DNA from: Myxococcota bacterium
Lineage (GTDB): Bacteria; Myxococcota_A; UBA796; JAFGLY01
Reading direction: 5' to 3'
NCBI GenBank assembly: GCA_024276675.1
Contig: JAJRWT010000064.1
Location: 53,515-117,514 of the forward strand
Length of the DNA: 64,000 nucleotides
The position numbers and the translations under genes are program-made. The notes under the pieces are model-generated. The model did no database searches, was not told the DNA's origin, and saw only the letters and a program-made list of their open reading frames with translations. Positions 35,790 through 44,705 of this stretch are shown here, piece after piece (position 1 is the first letter of the stretch; the number at the start of each line of letters is the position of its first letter).

Positions 35790-38081
35790 ATGACGAAGTC
35801 CCGAATCCTGTACACGGCCATGGGCCTCCTGGCCCTGCTCGTCCTGGCATCATCCTTCAAGCGTGTGCCTCTGGGTCACGTGGGCCTGCGGGTATCCTCC
35901 AACGGAGCCATGGATTCCTACGAACCCGTCATTCACCTGATCATGCCGGCCCCGAAGGACTTCCTGCTCTTTCCCCGGGGGCAGGTGGACCTGCGCTACC
36001 CCGCCTCCGGATCCGTCACCCTGACCATGAAGGGGGACAAGCGCCGGCGCGTGGCCCTGGACCTTAGCCTGGGGCTTGACGAAGGCAGCGCCAGGAACCT
36101 CTACCAGAGGTATTCTTCCGGTTTCGAGAAATCCCTCGAAAAAGCCGTGAGACGGGTCAGCACGGAACTGGCCCAGAAGTTCTCGTCCTATGGCGACAAG
36201 TACATCTTCGCCGACAGGTTGACGGTATCACTGAACGAAGAACTTACGCCACTGGGCGTCACCGTGGCCTACTGCGAAATCCCTGTGTGGGAGGACCTGG
36301 ACGCAGCAGAGGCCCGCGAGCGGGACGCTGTGGCGGACTCCCCCCCATGCAAACTCATACTCCTGGGCTTCGACAGTGCCGATTGGCGCATCATCCGTCC
36401 CATGGTCCTGGACGGAGATCTTCCCCATTTCGCTCGCCTCATGGAACAGGGTTCCACCGCTCCTTTTCGCTCCATGGTCCCTCTGCTCTCACCGCTCCTG
36501 TGGACCACCATGGCTACGGGCAAGCCGCCGGAAGAGCACGGTATTCTCACCTTCTCCGCGCCCAATCCCCAGACTGGCCGTTCATCGCCCATCTCTCGAT
36601 ACTACCGAAGAGTGGACGCATTCTGGAACTTCTTGAGTGACTATGGCCGCAGCGTCGTGGTGGTGGGATGGTTTGCCACGTTCCCCGCCGAGCAGGTCAA
36701 TGGTGTACTGGTATCCGACAGGCTGGGCAGCCTGGCCAACGCTCCCGTCGAAGGTTTTCGCATACCACGGGGCACCGTCTTTCCTCCCGAGAGATCCGAC
36801 GAAATACTTGACCTGGTGGAGCATGCGGAAGAGATCTCTTTCGAAGAATGTTCCAGGTATATCCATCTTGATCGCGATGAATTCGAAGCCCTCCGCTTCG
36901 CGGGCAGGGGCCTCAAGAACCCCGTGCAGAGCTTCAACAAGCTCTACGCCGCCACCCACACGGTCGCCAACGTGGCCCTTCACTTCCTGGACCAGGATCA
37001 GCCAGACGTGCTGGTGGCCTACTTTTCCTGGCTGGACTCCATGAGCCACCTGTTCATGCGCTTTGCTCCTCCGCAGCTTCCAGAGGTCTCCGACGAGCAG
37101 TACGAGCGCTACAAGGACGCCATCAGGCAGACCTACATCGAACAGGATCGCATACTGGGCAGGTTCATGGAGCGAATGGACGACGACACGGTGATTATGG
37201 TTCTCTCGGACCACGGCTTCAAGTATGGTGATACCCGTATGCGGACATCTCGGAAGGCCTGGGTGGACAACCCCGGGGAGTGGCACCGTTCCCGGGGCGT
37301 GTTGGCACTCATGGGCAAGGGGATCAAGCAGGGCGTGGTCTTCCAGGGTGCCTCCATCATGGACGTAGCGCCGGAGGTTCTTGCGCTCATGGGCTTGCCC
37401 CGGGCAGACGACATGAAGGGTCATCACTGGGAATCCCCCATGGAACCAGACCTGCTTCAACTGCTGAACGAGCGTAGTCTGCCCACTCTCCAGAAGGAAC
37501 GTCCCCAGGAAAAGCCAACCTGGCAGGCGCCCACCGCCGCCGAGCTGGCAGCGGATCAGAGCGCCATGGATATGCTGGAAACACTGGGCTATCTCACCTC
37601 CGGCAACGTCACGGAGCACAACAGCCTCGGCCAGCGCTACCAGCGTAATGGGGACTACGAGGCCGCCATGCGCGAGTACCAGGCCGCCCTGGATCTCAAC
37701 CCCGAGTCAACGGCCGCCTACAACAACCTGGCCACATGCCTGATGAAACTCCGGCGCTACGAAGAAGCCGAGAGCGCTCTTCAAAAGGCCATCGGACTCA
37801 AACCCGACAACTACTACGCTCTGGGCAACCTGGCGCTGCTCCGCATACAGGCAGGCGATCTCCAGGATGCCCGTGTTTTGGCCCAGAAGGCCATACGGGC
37901 CGATCCCAGCTACGCCCAGGCACACCTGGCCCTTGGTGTCGTGTTTTCAATGACGGGAAACCTGGAGCAGGCAAGGCAGGAGTTCCAGGAAGTCCTCAGG
38001 TACGTGCCAGGAGATCCCGCGGCAAAGGCCAACCTTGAACAGCTCGAACAGTTGGCGGCGGCTGGACGGGTCACACCTTGA
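35790..38081 (+). CDS. Membrane protein with SPFH-like, alkaline-phosphatase-superfamily and TPR parts
   Basis: A 763-residue fusion. An N-terminal anchor (LYTAMGLLALLVLASSF) precedes a prohibitin-like region (about 25-170: VPLGHVGLRV, VALDLSLGLD, LYQRYSSGFEKSLEKAVRR). Then comes an alkaline-phosphatase-superfamily phosphodiesterase domain (about 188-600) with first metal Asp in LLGFDSADW, nucleophile Thr in LLWTTMATG, D...H in SWLDSMSHLF, DHGFKYGD, and a late His in GEWHRSRG. C-terminal TPRs (about 610-755: DYEAAMREYQAALDLNPES and two more) follow. All metal ligands expected of the family are present, so it should hydrolyse a phosphodiester or phosphoanhydride. The substrate is unknown. It lies between two lipoprotein genes in a likely operon. 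Confidence 0.75.
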   Translation: MTKSRILYTAMGLLALLVLASSFKRVPLGHVGLRVSSNGAMDSYEPVIHLIMPAPKDFLLFPRGQVDLRYPASGSVTLTMKGDKRRRVALDLSLGLDEGSARNLYQRYSSGFEKSLEKAVRRVSTELAQKFSSYGDKYIFADRLTVSLNEELTPLGVTVAYCEIPVWEDLDAAEARERDAVADSPPCKLILLGFDSADWRIIRPMVLDGDLPHFARLMEQGSTAPFRSMVPLLSPLLWTTMATGKPPEEHGILTFSAPNPQTGRSSPISRYYRRVDAFWNFLSDYGRSVVVVGWFATFPAEQVNGVLVSDRLGSLANAPVEGFRIPRGTVFPPERSDEILDLVEHAEEISFEECSRYIHLDRDEFEALRFAGRGLKNPVQSFNKLYAATHTVANVALHFLDQDQPDVLVAYFSWLDSMSHLFMRFAPPQLPEVSDEQYERYKDAIRQTYIEQDRILGRFMERMDDDTVIMVLSDHGFKYGDTRMRTSRKAWVDNPGEWHRSRGVLALMGKGIKQGVVFQGASIMDVAPEVLALMGLPRADDMKGHHWESPMEPDLLQLLNERSLPTLQKERPQEKPTWQAPTAAELAADQSAMDMLETLGYLTSGNVTEHNSLGQRYQRNGDYEAAMREYQAALDLNPESTAAYNNLATCLMKLRRYEEAESALQKAIGLKPDNYYALGNLALLRIQAGDLQDARVLAQKAIRADPSYAQAHLALGVVFSMTGNLEQARQEFQEVLRYVPGDPAAKANLEQLEQLAAAGRVTP

Positions 38082-38146
38082 AGCCATGTCGCACCCGGCC
38101 ATGTCGGCCACCGGTTACCAATCACTCCAAGACCCACGAAGAAAAC

Positions 38147-39481
38147 ATGCCTCACACCAGAATACCTGTCTTTCTGCTCATCCTGGCAGCTTGTGGCGGC
38201 GACCCCACGCCTGTGGCCCCCATGGACACAAAACCGCCCGCCTCGCAGCCGGTCGTTTCCACGGATGTACCTTCTCCAGGTTCCGACATGCCCATACAAT
38301 GCCCCCACGGTACCAGCCTGGCGGGGGGAGCCTACCCGGCAGGGCAGGCGCACTGGTGGATACTGTCGGACTACGAGCGCGAGAAAACATCGGAACTACC
38401 AAAATTCTGGCCGTTCCGTGCATGGGATTCCATGATATCCGGCGACAAGGCGTGGTGGTGTGAGAATGCCAGAGGTCTTCCACAGGGTCCCACCTGGCAG
38501 CTTCGCCTCCCCACGTCGGATGGCAGGCTGGGGGGCTGGATAAAGGGCAACTTCGACGAAAACGGCAAACCCGACGGAACGTGGAACTGGGGCTGGAATC
38601 TGGCCCATCCGAAACAACTGGCTTTTCAGGGTGTCTACCATCACGGCGAGCGCGTGGGCGAATGGAGCTTCTACGCGCCGGCGGGCCGTCACGAGCGCTT
38701 GTCGGCCAAGGGCTCCTTCAAGAGAGACAGGTTCCACGGCACATGGGTCATGCAGGACGATGACAAGCGAATCGAGGCTCGTTACGTCTATGGAATCCCC
38801 CACGGCAACTGGCATGAAGTCTTCGCCGATGGCAGCGAGATCCGGGGGCGGTACTTCAACGGAACGAAGAACTATGAATGGGCCTTCCTGGCCCCCGATC
38901 CCGAGAGCGGCAAGGAGCAGATCATCAAGCAGGAAGCATGGAAGTACGATACTTTCGTTACGAGCTGGGATCCCAGGGTGGATCCAAACCCCATACCGGG
39001 CCTGGATCTCCCGGGCGACCCGCTGGGTCCTGATGCCGAAGGTATGTGCAAGGTACACGCCACATGTGCCTCCAACATGTACCTGAGCCTCATGCTGGCT
39101 GGGCTCTACCTGGACGAAGACCAAGCCTACAACTACCCCTTCCTGGTGGATTTCGCCGATCCCCAGGCCCGCCAACCCGACCGAGACAGGATGGTGCTGG
39201 TGGACAGCTACAAGATCGTCCACATGGATGTCGCCGAAGACGAAACACATGGCAGCGCCACGGTTGCCATCAAGACCCGTTGCGAAGTGGGGGGCCCCGG
39301 AACTCCCATCGAGCCAATGCCCGGCACCGAGACGGTGAAGTTCGACCTGCGGGACGAAAACGGGGTGTGGAAACTGGTGAGACCGCTCCCCACCGTGTAC
39401 ACCCGCTTTGGTGCGTACCTGGAAAAGATGTCCAGGGAAAACCCTTCCTACAGCCAGCAGGTGCGCCAGATCTGCGGCTGA
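38147..39481 (+). CDS. MORN-like repeat lipoprotein
   Basis: A 444-residue lipoprotein: signal peptide VFLLILAAC with the lipobox Cys, a Pro/Ser-rich linker (about 20-45), then a middle region (about 100-245) of Gly/Trp-rich units. Examples are GWIKGNFDENGKPDGTWNW, FQGVYHHGERVGEWSFY and RYVYGIPHGNWHEVF, which resemble MORN-type repeats. The C-terminal 150 residues form an independent domain with two Cys pairs and a final DLRDENGVWKLVRPLP strand that looks like a secreted lipocalin/NTF2-like fold; this is uncertain. The start ATG 38147 fits the lipobox. It follows the SPFH/phosphodiesterase/TPR gene by 65 bp. The function is unknown. Confidence 0.65.
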   Translation: MPHTRIPVFLLILAACGGDPTPVAPMDTKPPASQPVVSTDVPSPGSDMPIQCPHGTSLAGGAYPAGQAHWWILSDYEREKTSELPKFWPFRAWDSMISGDKAWWCENARGLPQGPTWQLRLPTSDGRLGGWIKGNFDENGKPDGTWNWGWNLAHPKQLAFQGVYHHGERVGEWSFYAPAGRHERLSAKGSFKRDRFHGTWVMQDDDKRIEARYVYGIPHGNWHEVFADGSEIRGRYFNGTKNYEWAFLAPDPESGKEQIIKQEAWKYDTFVTSWDPRVDPNPIPGLDLPGDPLGPDAEGMCKVHATCASNMYLSLMLAGLYLDEDQAYNYPFLVDFADPQARQPDRDRMVLVDSYKIVHMDVAEDETHGSATVAIKTRCEVGGPGTPIEPMPGTETVKFDLRDENGVWKLVRPLPTVYTRFGAYLEKMSRENPSYSQQVRQICG

Positions 39482-39553
39482 GGGCAGCTTGGATGAGCCG
39501 CCGAATCCGGCGTGGATTCTGGAGAAAAAAGGCCGGCTGGGTTCATCTTTGGC

Positions 39554-39582
39554 TTGCCTGGTGGGGGTTTCTATATGATAAT
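39554..39582 (+). promoter_or_regulatory. Sigma70-type promoter of the VWA/TSP3 lipoprotein gene
   Basis: TTGCCT (39554-39559), a 17-bp spacer and GATAAT (39577-39582) match -35 and -10 boxes 30 bp upstream of the start at 39613, in a locally AT-rich stretch. A strong ribosome site GGAGGAAG lies at 39601-39608. Confidence 0.6.
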
Positions 39583-39612
39583 ACATTGGGATAGTGTACC
39601 GGAGGAAGAGTC

Positions 39613-41610
39613 ATGAATTCAAAACTCAGTCTGTATCTTTTGCTCTCGACATCACTGGCCACATCTCTGCTCGCGACGTCATGTCAAAAAATGTCCGACA
39701 TCGTCGGCGGCGACGACGACGGATACAACGCTCCCCAACCCGACGACCAGGACGGCGACGGCATCCTGGATGTCTTTGAAGGGCAAGACGACCAGGATGG
39801 CGACGGCATACCCAACTACCTGGACACCGACTCCGATGGCGACTGTATCTCTGATCGCATCGAAAGCGGCTCCCTGGGCGAAGACACCATGCCCATCGAC
39901 TCGGACGGCGACGACATCCCCGACTTCCTCGACACCGACAGCGACAACAACAGCCTCCCCGACTCCTCCGAATGCGGCAGTTGCACCAACCCCCTGGACG
40001 CCGACAACGATGGCCTTGCCGATTACACCGACCAGGACGACGACAACGACAACATCTACGACGTAGACGATGGCTTTGCCGACTTCGACGGCGACGGCAC
40101 CCTGAACTACCGCGACACCGACTCCGATGGTGACTGCATCGCGGACATGGTGGAAGTAGGCGATGATGACCCGACCACATCTGCCGTGGACAGCGACTCC
40201 GATGGTTCTCCCGACTTTCTCGACATCGACTCCGACGACGACGGTATTCCGGACACAACCGAGGTGGATGGTGCCTGCGACCCGGTGGGCGATCTGGACG
40301 GAGATGGCGTAGCAGACTACATCGACACGGACATCGATGGCGACGGCCTGGCCAACGATTACGAGCTGTCCATAGGGACCGATTCCCGGAATCGCGACAG
40401 CGACTCCGATGGCGCCACCGACGGCCTGGAAGTCTTTGCAGAAACCGACCCCACCGAGGTGGCTGATTTCCCCCACGGCGCCATCATCACCACGGGTCCC
40501 CGGCAGTCCACGGAAGAGGTTTCAACCTTCACTGTCGATACCAATCGTATTGATATCTACGTCCTGCTGGATACCTCCTACAGCTATTCCTGCTACCACC
40601 CCAACCTGCCAAGTTTCATCGAATCCCTCGTGGACGCCGTTTTCGCTGCTTACGACGACGTCACCGTGGGCTTCGGCATCTATGATGACTACAACTACGA
40701 ATCCAACTGGGCAGCCTCCGGTGGTGTACCCTACCTGATGGTCCACCAGCTTTCCACCGACCAGACTTCTGTCAAGAGCGCCGCCACCGAGCACCAGATG
40801 GTCTACGGTGGCGACAGCTACGGCAGTGCCTACGAGGCCCTCTACCAGACCGTCACCGGCATGGGTTGGGACCAGCAATGTGATGCTCTGTTCGCCACCT
40901 CCACCGACATCCAACCCTTCAAGGCCGATGCAGCCGACCCCTTCTCCGGCACCTGCCCGGGTACCTACGACGAAAACGTCGAAGGCACAGGCGACATCGA
41001 CGGTGTCGGCTGGCGCACGGCATCGGAGCGCGTGGTGATCGTCACAGCCGACAACATCATCCGTGACGAAGACCGTGGCCACGACATGCCATCGGGCTGC
41101 TGCTTTGCCGCTGCAGATTTCGACAGGGCCATCAATGCCACCAACGACCTCGGCGCCCATACCCTCGGTGTGAACGTCTACGAATACCAGACCTACGACG
41201 GAGTACTTCAGCAGCAGCTCGAAGAAATGGCGGTGGGCACCAACTCCTACATCGACTCCGACGGCGACGGTGAAAAGGACGATCCGGCGGTGCTCTACGG
41301 GAGTTGGAACTGGCCCCCCATCGAAGAGGTCATCGAGGCCCTGTGGGATCTGGCCGAAGAAAAACCCCCGGTGGACCTATGGTTCGAAGTAGACAAAGAC
41401 GACAACGGCTGGATCTCTGACATCGTCCCCACCACCGTGTTGTACGGTCTCACCGAAGGTGACACCGTCGATCTGCACTTCACCGTCTCCACCGCCGCTC
41501 CCACCACCTCGGACGACCAGTTCTACTACGCCTCCATAGCCGCCATGACCGAAGAAGGCGTCTACGACTTGCAGGAAATCTGGCTGGTGATCCGACCCGA
41601 ATACCAGTAG
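39613..41610 (+). CDS. VWA-domain lipoprotein with thrombospondin type 3 repeats
   Basis: A 665-residue surface lipoprotein with lipobox LLATSC. Residues about 35-285 are thrombospondin-type-3-like calcium repeats (DQDGDGIPNYLDTDSDGD and variants, about ten). From about 310 a von Willebrand A domain begins, with the MIDAS motif DTSYSYS (DxSxS), and a Thr further on. A C-terminal beta domain follows. Such proteins act as adhesins or in extracellular assembly. The start ATG 39613 is supported by GGAGGAAG and a nearby promoter. The gene is monocistronic: the next gene is convergent. Confidence 0.85.
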   Translation: MNSKLSLYLLLSTSLATSLLATSCQKMSDIVGGDDDGYNAPQPDDQDGDGILDVFEGQDDQDGDGIPNYLDTDSDGDCISDRIESGSLGEDTMPIDSDGDDIPDFLDTDSDNNSLPDSSECGSCTNPLDADNDGLADYTDQDDDNDNIYDVDDGFADFDGDGTLNYRDTDSDGDCIADMVEVGDDDPTTSAVDSDSDGSPDFLDIDSDDDGIPDTTEVDGACDPVGDLDGDGVADYIDTDIDGDGLANDYELSIGTDSRNRDSDSDGATDGLEVFAETDPTEVADFPHGAIITTGPRQSTEEVSTFTVDTNRIDIYVLLDTSYSYSCYHPNLPSFIESLVDAVFAAYDDVTVGFGIYDDYNYESNWAASGGVPYLMVHQLSTDQTSVKSAATEHQMVYGGDSYGSAYEALYQTVTGMGWDQQCDALFATSTDIQPFKADAADPFSGTCPGTYDENVEGTGDIDGVGWRTASERVVIVTADNIIRDEDRGHDMPSGCCFAAADFDRAINATNDLGAHTLGVNVYEYQTYDGVLQQQLEEMAVGTNSYIDSDGDGEKDDPAVLYGSWNWPPIEEVIEALWDLAEEKPPVDLWFEVDKDDNGWISDIVPTTVLYGLTEGDTVDLHFTVSTAAPTTSDDQFYYASIAAMTEEGVYDLQEIWLVIRPEYQ

Positions 41611-41665
41611 AGCCGGGGCGACGGACCTGGTTCCTCCAGTCCTGGATCGACCGGGGTCTGGAAGT

Positions 41666-42181
41666 CTATTGTGGAGCCAAGGGAGCCACGGGTGGGAACT
41701 TCAGCGGTTCTTCGCCAGCCACTCCGGTGCCGATGCCCATGGCTTCCAGGGCCGCACGTTGATCACTGGAGAGCAGGGCGAAGATGTCCATTTGAACGCC
41801 CAACTGGTGCCTGAGCAGATCCGTTTCGAAGCGACCCAGGGTTTCCACCTGGGAGTCTATGGCTTCGCGGCTCGTTTCTGGGGAGTTCATCATGTCGCGC
41901 AGGACGGCGTGGGCCTCCATTACCCGCTGCTGGTACTCTTGCAGGGCGGTCCTGTTGGACTCGGCGATGGACTCGATCTGCTCCAGTACGGCGTCGGTAA
42001 TGCCCAGCTCGTCGGCGTATTGCTCTATGACCACGTGCAATGCCATGGGGGGGCGCATCTGTTGGCCGGCTCCGGCAGCCATGGGTGGAGAAAAGGCTCC
42101 ATCTGTCGAAGAATCCTGGGCATAGGCGGTGGTGGCCATGAGGCCGATACTTGCATAAACGAAAAAATTACGAAGAGCCAT
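41666..42181 (-). CDS. Spy/CpxP-like periplasmic protein
   Basis: A 171-residue exported protein: signal peptide (about 1-22, ending TAYAQ), then an all-helical body with LGITDAVLEQIESIAES, a stretch like the LTxxQ repeats, and LLSSDQRAALEAMGIG near 150. This is the usual layout of Spy/CpxP/CnrX-like small periplasmic proteins that act in envelope stress or metal response as chaperones or sensors. AGGAGG lies just upstream of ATG 42181 and a promoter candidate is visible. No two-component system is adjacent, so no regulatory partner can be named. Confidence 0.65.
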   Translation of the reverse strand: MALRNFFVYASIGLMATTAYAQDSSTDGAFSPPMAAGAGQQMRPPMALHVVIEQYADELGITDAVLEQIESIAESNRTALQEYQQRVMEAHAVLRDMMNSPETSREAIDSQVETLGRFETDLLRHQLGVQMDIFALLSSDQRAALEAMGIGTGVAGEEPLKFPPVAPLAPQ

Positions 42182-42205
42182 GATGCCTCCTGCTTGATCA
42201 TCGTC

Positions 42206-42234
42206 ATTCTAAACCAAACCGCGGGCATTGAAAA
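42206..42234 (-). promoter_or_regulatory. Promoter candidate of the Spy-like gene
   Basis: On the minus strand TTTTCA (42234-42229), 17 bp, then TAGAAT (42211-42206) lies about 25 bp upstream of the ATG at 42181 in an AT-rich gap. Confidence 0.5.
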
Positions 42235-42405
42235 GTAATCCTTTACTCTTTTACACTCGGTACGTGGAGCCCTGCACGCGAGTATCTGGCGATCTACACG
42301 AGTCGCACGGGCCCGTGGGCGTGCAAACGGTGCTGGAATCACCTATGAGAACAAACAGAAAAATTCTCCAGACGGCAGCAATAGAACATTTCGGAGAGGT
42401 CCTAT

Positions 42406-42834
42406 ATGGGAAACACAAGTGTAGACGAAGTCACCACCAGTGATGGCAGGCTGTCCATGAGCCACAATCACGTGGCCCTGCTCATGGGGCTGGCGGCACG
42501 CCCGGGGGGCTATGCCGATTCCAAGAAAGAATGGATAGATTCTGCGCTCAAGGTGGCCAGGGACCTGGGGCTGGAAACATCCACCAACAATCTCCGCCAT
42601 GCCATCGACACCCTCAACGAGTCCTGGGTTCACAGCGTCAAGGTGTCCACCCGAGTCCAGAATTCCTTGTCCCAGCTCGGCCGCCGCCGAGCATTCGAAA
42701 TCGCCCACGGTCAACTGGATGTCTACGTCTCCACCAAGAAGACCAGGCTGTGGAAGCTGGTTTCCAAGAGCAAGCTGGCGGTATGGGGCAGGGTCATCGG
42801 CCAGGCACTGACCAGACCAGCCCCCCGGCACTGA
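42406..42834 (+). CDS. Small basic protein of unknown function
   Basis: A 142-residue protein that I do not recognise. It is rich in Lys, Arg and Ser/Thr, has no signal peptide or membrane helix, and looks mostly helical with a short strand (AHGQLDVYVS). The first half contains a compact helix pair (HNHVALLMGLAA, KKEWIDSALKVARDLGL). The basic C-terminal third (KKTRLWKLVSKSKL) could bind nucleic acid; that is only a guess. GGAGAGG six bases before ATG 42406 is a strong ribosome site, which supports it as a real gene. It is divergent from the Spy-like gene and convergent with the OmpA-family gene. Confidence 0.6.
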   Translation: MGNTSVDEVTTSDGRLSMSHNHVALLMGLAARPGGYADSKKEWIDSALKVARDLGLETSTNNLRHAIDTLNESWVHSVKVSTRVQNSLSQLGRRRAFEIAHGQLDVYVSTKKTRLWKLVSKSKLAVWGRVIGQALTRPAPRH

Positions 42835-42902
42835 CCGGATGTCAGCAGGCAGGCCTCACCGCGCCGGGTATGGGTGGGGAGGGCATGCCCCAGCAAGAAA
42901 GC

Positions 42903-44705
42903 CTATTGGGGAGTGTTTTCACCGTCTTGCGCCCGTTCCTCGATGAAGAACTCCACCCGGCGATTGGTTTCCCAGGCATCGGGTTCGTCCCTTTCATCCA
43001 GGGGTCGGGATTCGCCGAATCCCACGCTGTGCAGGCGCGATGGGTCCACTCCACGACCGATGATGTAGGCCATGACCGATGCCGCACGGGCTTCGCTGAG
43101 CTTCAAGTTGCTGCGTGCCGAACCCCGGGAATCTGTGTGGCCTTCGATTCGCACCAGCAGGATCTCCGGGTGCTTCAGCATCGTGGCAGCGAGTTCGTCC
43201 AGTGCTTCATGGCTGCGGGGGTCCAGGCGGGCAGTGCCGGTGTCGAAGAATACCTTGCCGTGCAGTTGGATTCGGTCTTGGGTCAGGGTCAGTATTTCAG
43301 GTGCGAGTCTCGCCACCACCTGGACGTTGGTGTTGTGCAGCACGCGAAAGCGTAGCTCCCGGGGTTCGTGGCCCTCTGCCTCTACCAACATCGTGTATTC
43401 GCCCACCCGCAACTCCACCTTGTCGGCCCCGGCCCGGTAGGGTTGTTCGCCCGGGAGCCGCCATGTGGCTCGTAGAACCTTTCCGTTGGTGTCGGTCACC
43501 TTCACCATCACTGTGCCGCGTTGGGGTCTGAGCACCTGGGCTACCTCGTAATGCTCCTGGTCCGGGACCAGGAAAGAGGTTCCAGCGGTCTCACATCCCG
43601 GGGCGGATGCGTTGAGAAGATACGATCCGGGCTGGAGCCGCAACTCCGCTCCGGGCTCTACCGGGATACTTCGGCCCTGGTCCAGGACCACGGCGTCGAT
43701 TCCAGGTACGGGAGATCCGTCTTCCTGGAAGAAATAGAACTTAACCGTCGGTGTTGGGTCCGGACAGCCGTCATCGTCACGCCAGCCGTCTGGATCCTCG
43801 GGTTCCTGTGGGCACAGGTCATAACGTTCCAAGATGCCGTCGCCATCGCTATCCACGAAGGCCGGGGGCTCATATCCGAGGCCAAGCACCAGGCGAGCCT
43901 CTGGGGCGCCGATCCCCTCGGTGATCCCCTTTCCAAGCCCGGCTCGGAGCTTCCAGTCTCGGGCCAGTAGCTTCCACCCGCCCAGCAGCAGTTCCATGGG
44001 CGTCCCTGCCAGTCCCCCGGCGGGCCTGCCCAGGTTTCGTTGGCCGGCCAGGTCGGCGGAGATTCCCATGGAGTCGCTCAAACGGTAGCCGGCTCCCAAC
44101 CTGAACACCAACTGATCGTCCAGGTTCAACTCCTCCAACTCCTGTTCTTTCTGCCAGCGGATACCCAGGTTCGCCGCCAGCAGCAGGTGGGAGCCCAGGC
44201 GTCGGTCGGCGATTGCCTGGAGTTCCAGCGTGGTGGCCCCCGCGCCCACGGGAATGTCCATGGTGGAGGTGGGCAGGTCGAGGCGGGCCCCCATGGCCAG
44301 GCCGATGGGGGACTCTTCCTGGAGAAACAGCGTGCTCTTGAGATCGAAGGCCACATCTCCAAGCCCCGGGCCAGCGGTCACCAGGTCCGACGTCCCCGCC
44401 ACGAAGAGAGGCAGGTCGATCCCCAAGCGGCTGTGCCACAAGGATGCGGCTGCCAACAAGTTCAACTGGAGAGCGTCTTCCAGCAGGTGGTCTTCGCTGC
44501 CGTCTTCGTACTGGTAGACCAGGGGCTCGTGCATGAAGCTGGAGAAGATCCTGGCCTGCAGGTAGCCGTCGCGCTGAAAGGCTGAGTCGTCGGTCCACAT
44601 GGTCTCCAGGGCGTCAACGGGCGGACGGTAGAGCTGAGCATTGACGGACGGCAGGTCCGGTTCCTGCTGGGCCTGGAGCGAGCAAACCAGGAAAAGCGGG
44701 ATCAT
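42903..44705 (-). CDS. OmpA-family outer-membrane protein with C-terminal peptidoglycan-binding domain
   Basis: A 600-residue protein. A short signal peptide (about 1-12) precedes a beta-barrel-like region (about 40-290, alternating strands such as LGDVAFDLKSTLFL and MELLLGGWKLLARDW). Then come an Asp-rich hinge (DSDGDGILERYDLCPQEPEDPDGWRDDDGCPD, a TSP3-type calcium linker), a beta-sandwich region (about 320-460), and the OmpA domain. The OmpA domain (about 480-590) includes VFFDTGTARL, IEGHTDSRGSARSN and LSEARAASVMAYI. This fastens the outer membrane to peptidoglycan. The start codon overlaps the stop of the 25-repeat TSP3 protein gene by 4 bp (ATGA), so they are co-expressed and the two may interact at the surface. 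Confidence 0.85.
   Translation of the reverse strand: MIPLFLVCSLQAQQEPDLPSVNAQLYRPPVDALETMWTDDSAFQRDGYLQARIFSSFMHEPLVYQYEDGSEDHLLEDALQLNLLAAASLWHSRLGIDLPLFVAGTSDLVTAGPGLGDVAFDLKSTLFLQEESPIGLAMGARLDLPTSTMDIPVGAGATTLELQAIADRRLGSHLLLAANLGIRWQKEQELEELNLDDQLVFRLGAGYRLSDSMGISADLAGQRNLGRPAGGLAGTPMELLLGGWKLLARDWKLRAGLGKGITEGIGAPEARLVLGLGYEPPAFVDSDGDGILERYDLCPQEPEDPDGWRDDDGCPDPTPTVKFYFFQEDGSPVPGIDAVVLDQGRSIPVEPGAELRLQPGSYLLNASAPGCETAGTSFLVPDQEHYEVAQVLRPQRGTVMVKVTDTNGKVLRATWRLPGEQPYRAGADKVELRVGEYTMLVEAEGHEPRELRFRVLHNTNVQVVARLAPEILTLTQDRIQLHGKVFFDTGTARLDPRSHEALDELAATMLKHPEILLVRIEGHTDSRGSARSNLKLSEARAASVMAYIIGRGVDPSRLHSVGFGESRPLDERDEPDAWETNRRVEFFIEERAQDGENTPQ

Noticed and set aside
39679..40476. Val/Ala-rich minus-strand frame over the VWA/TSP3 gene
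   Set aside because: It is the complement of Asp-rich repeats (GAC/GTC). The plus strand has the lipobox, MIDAS motif and promoter.
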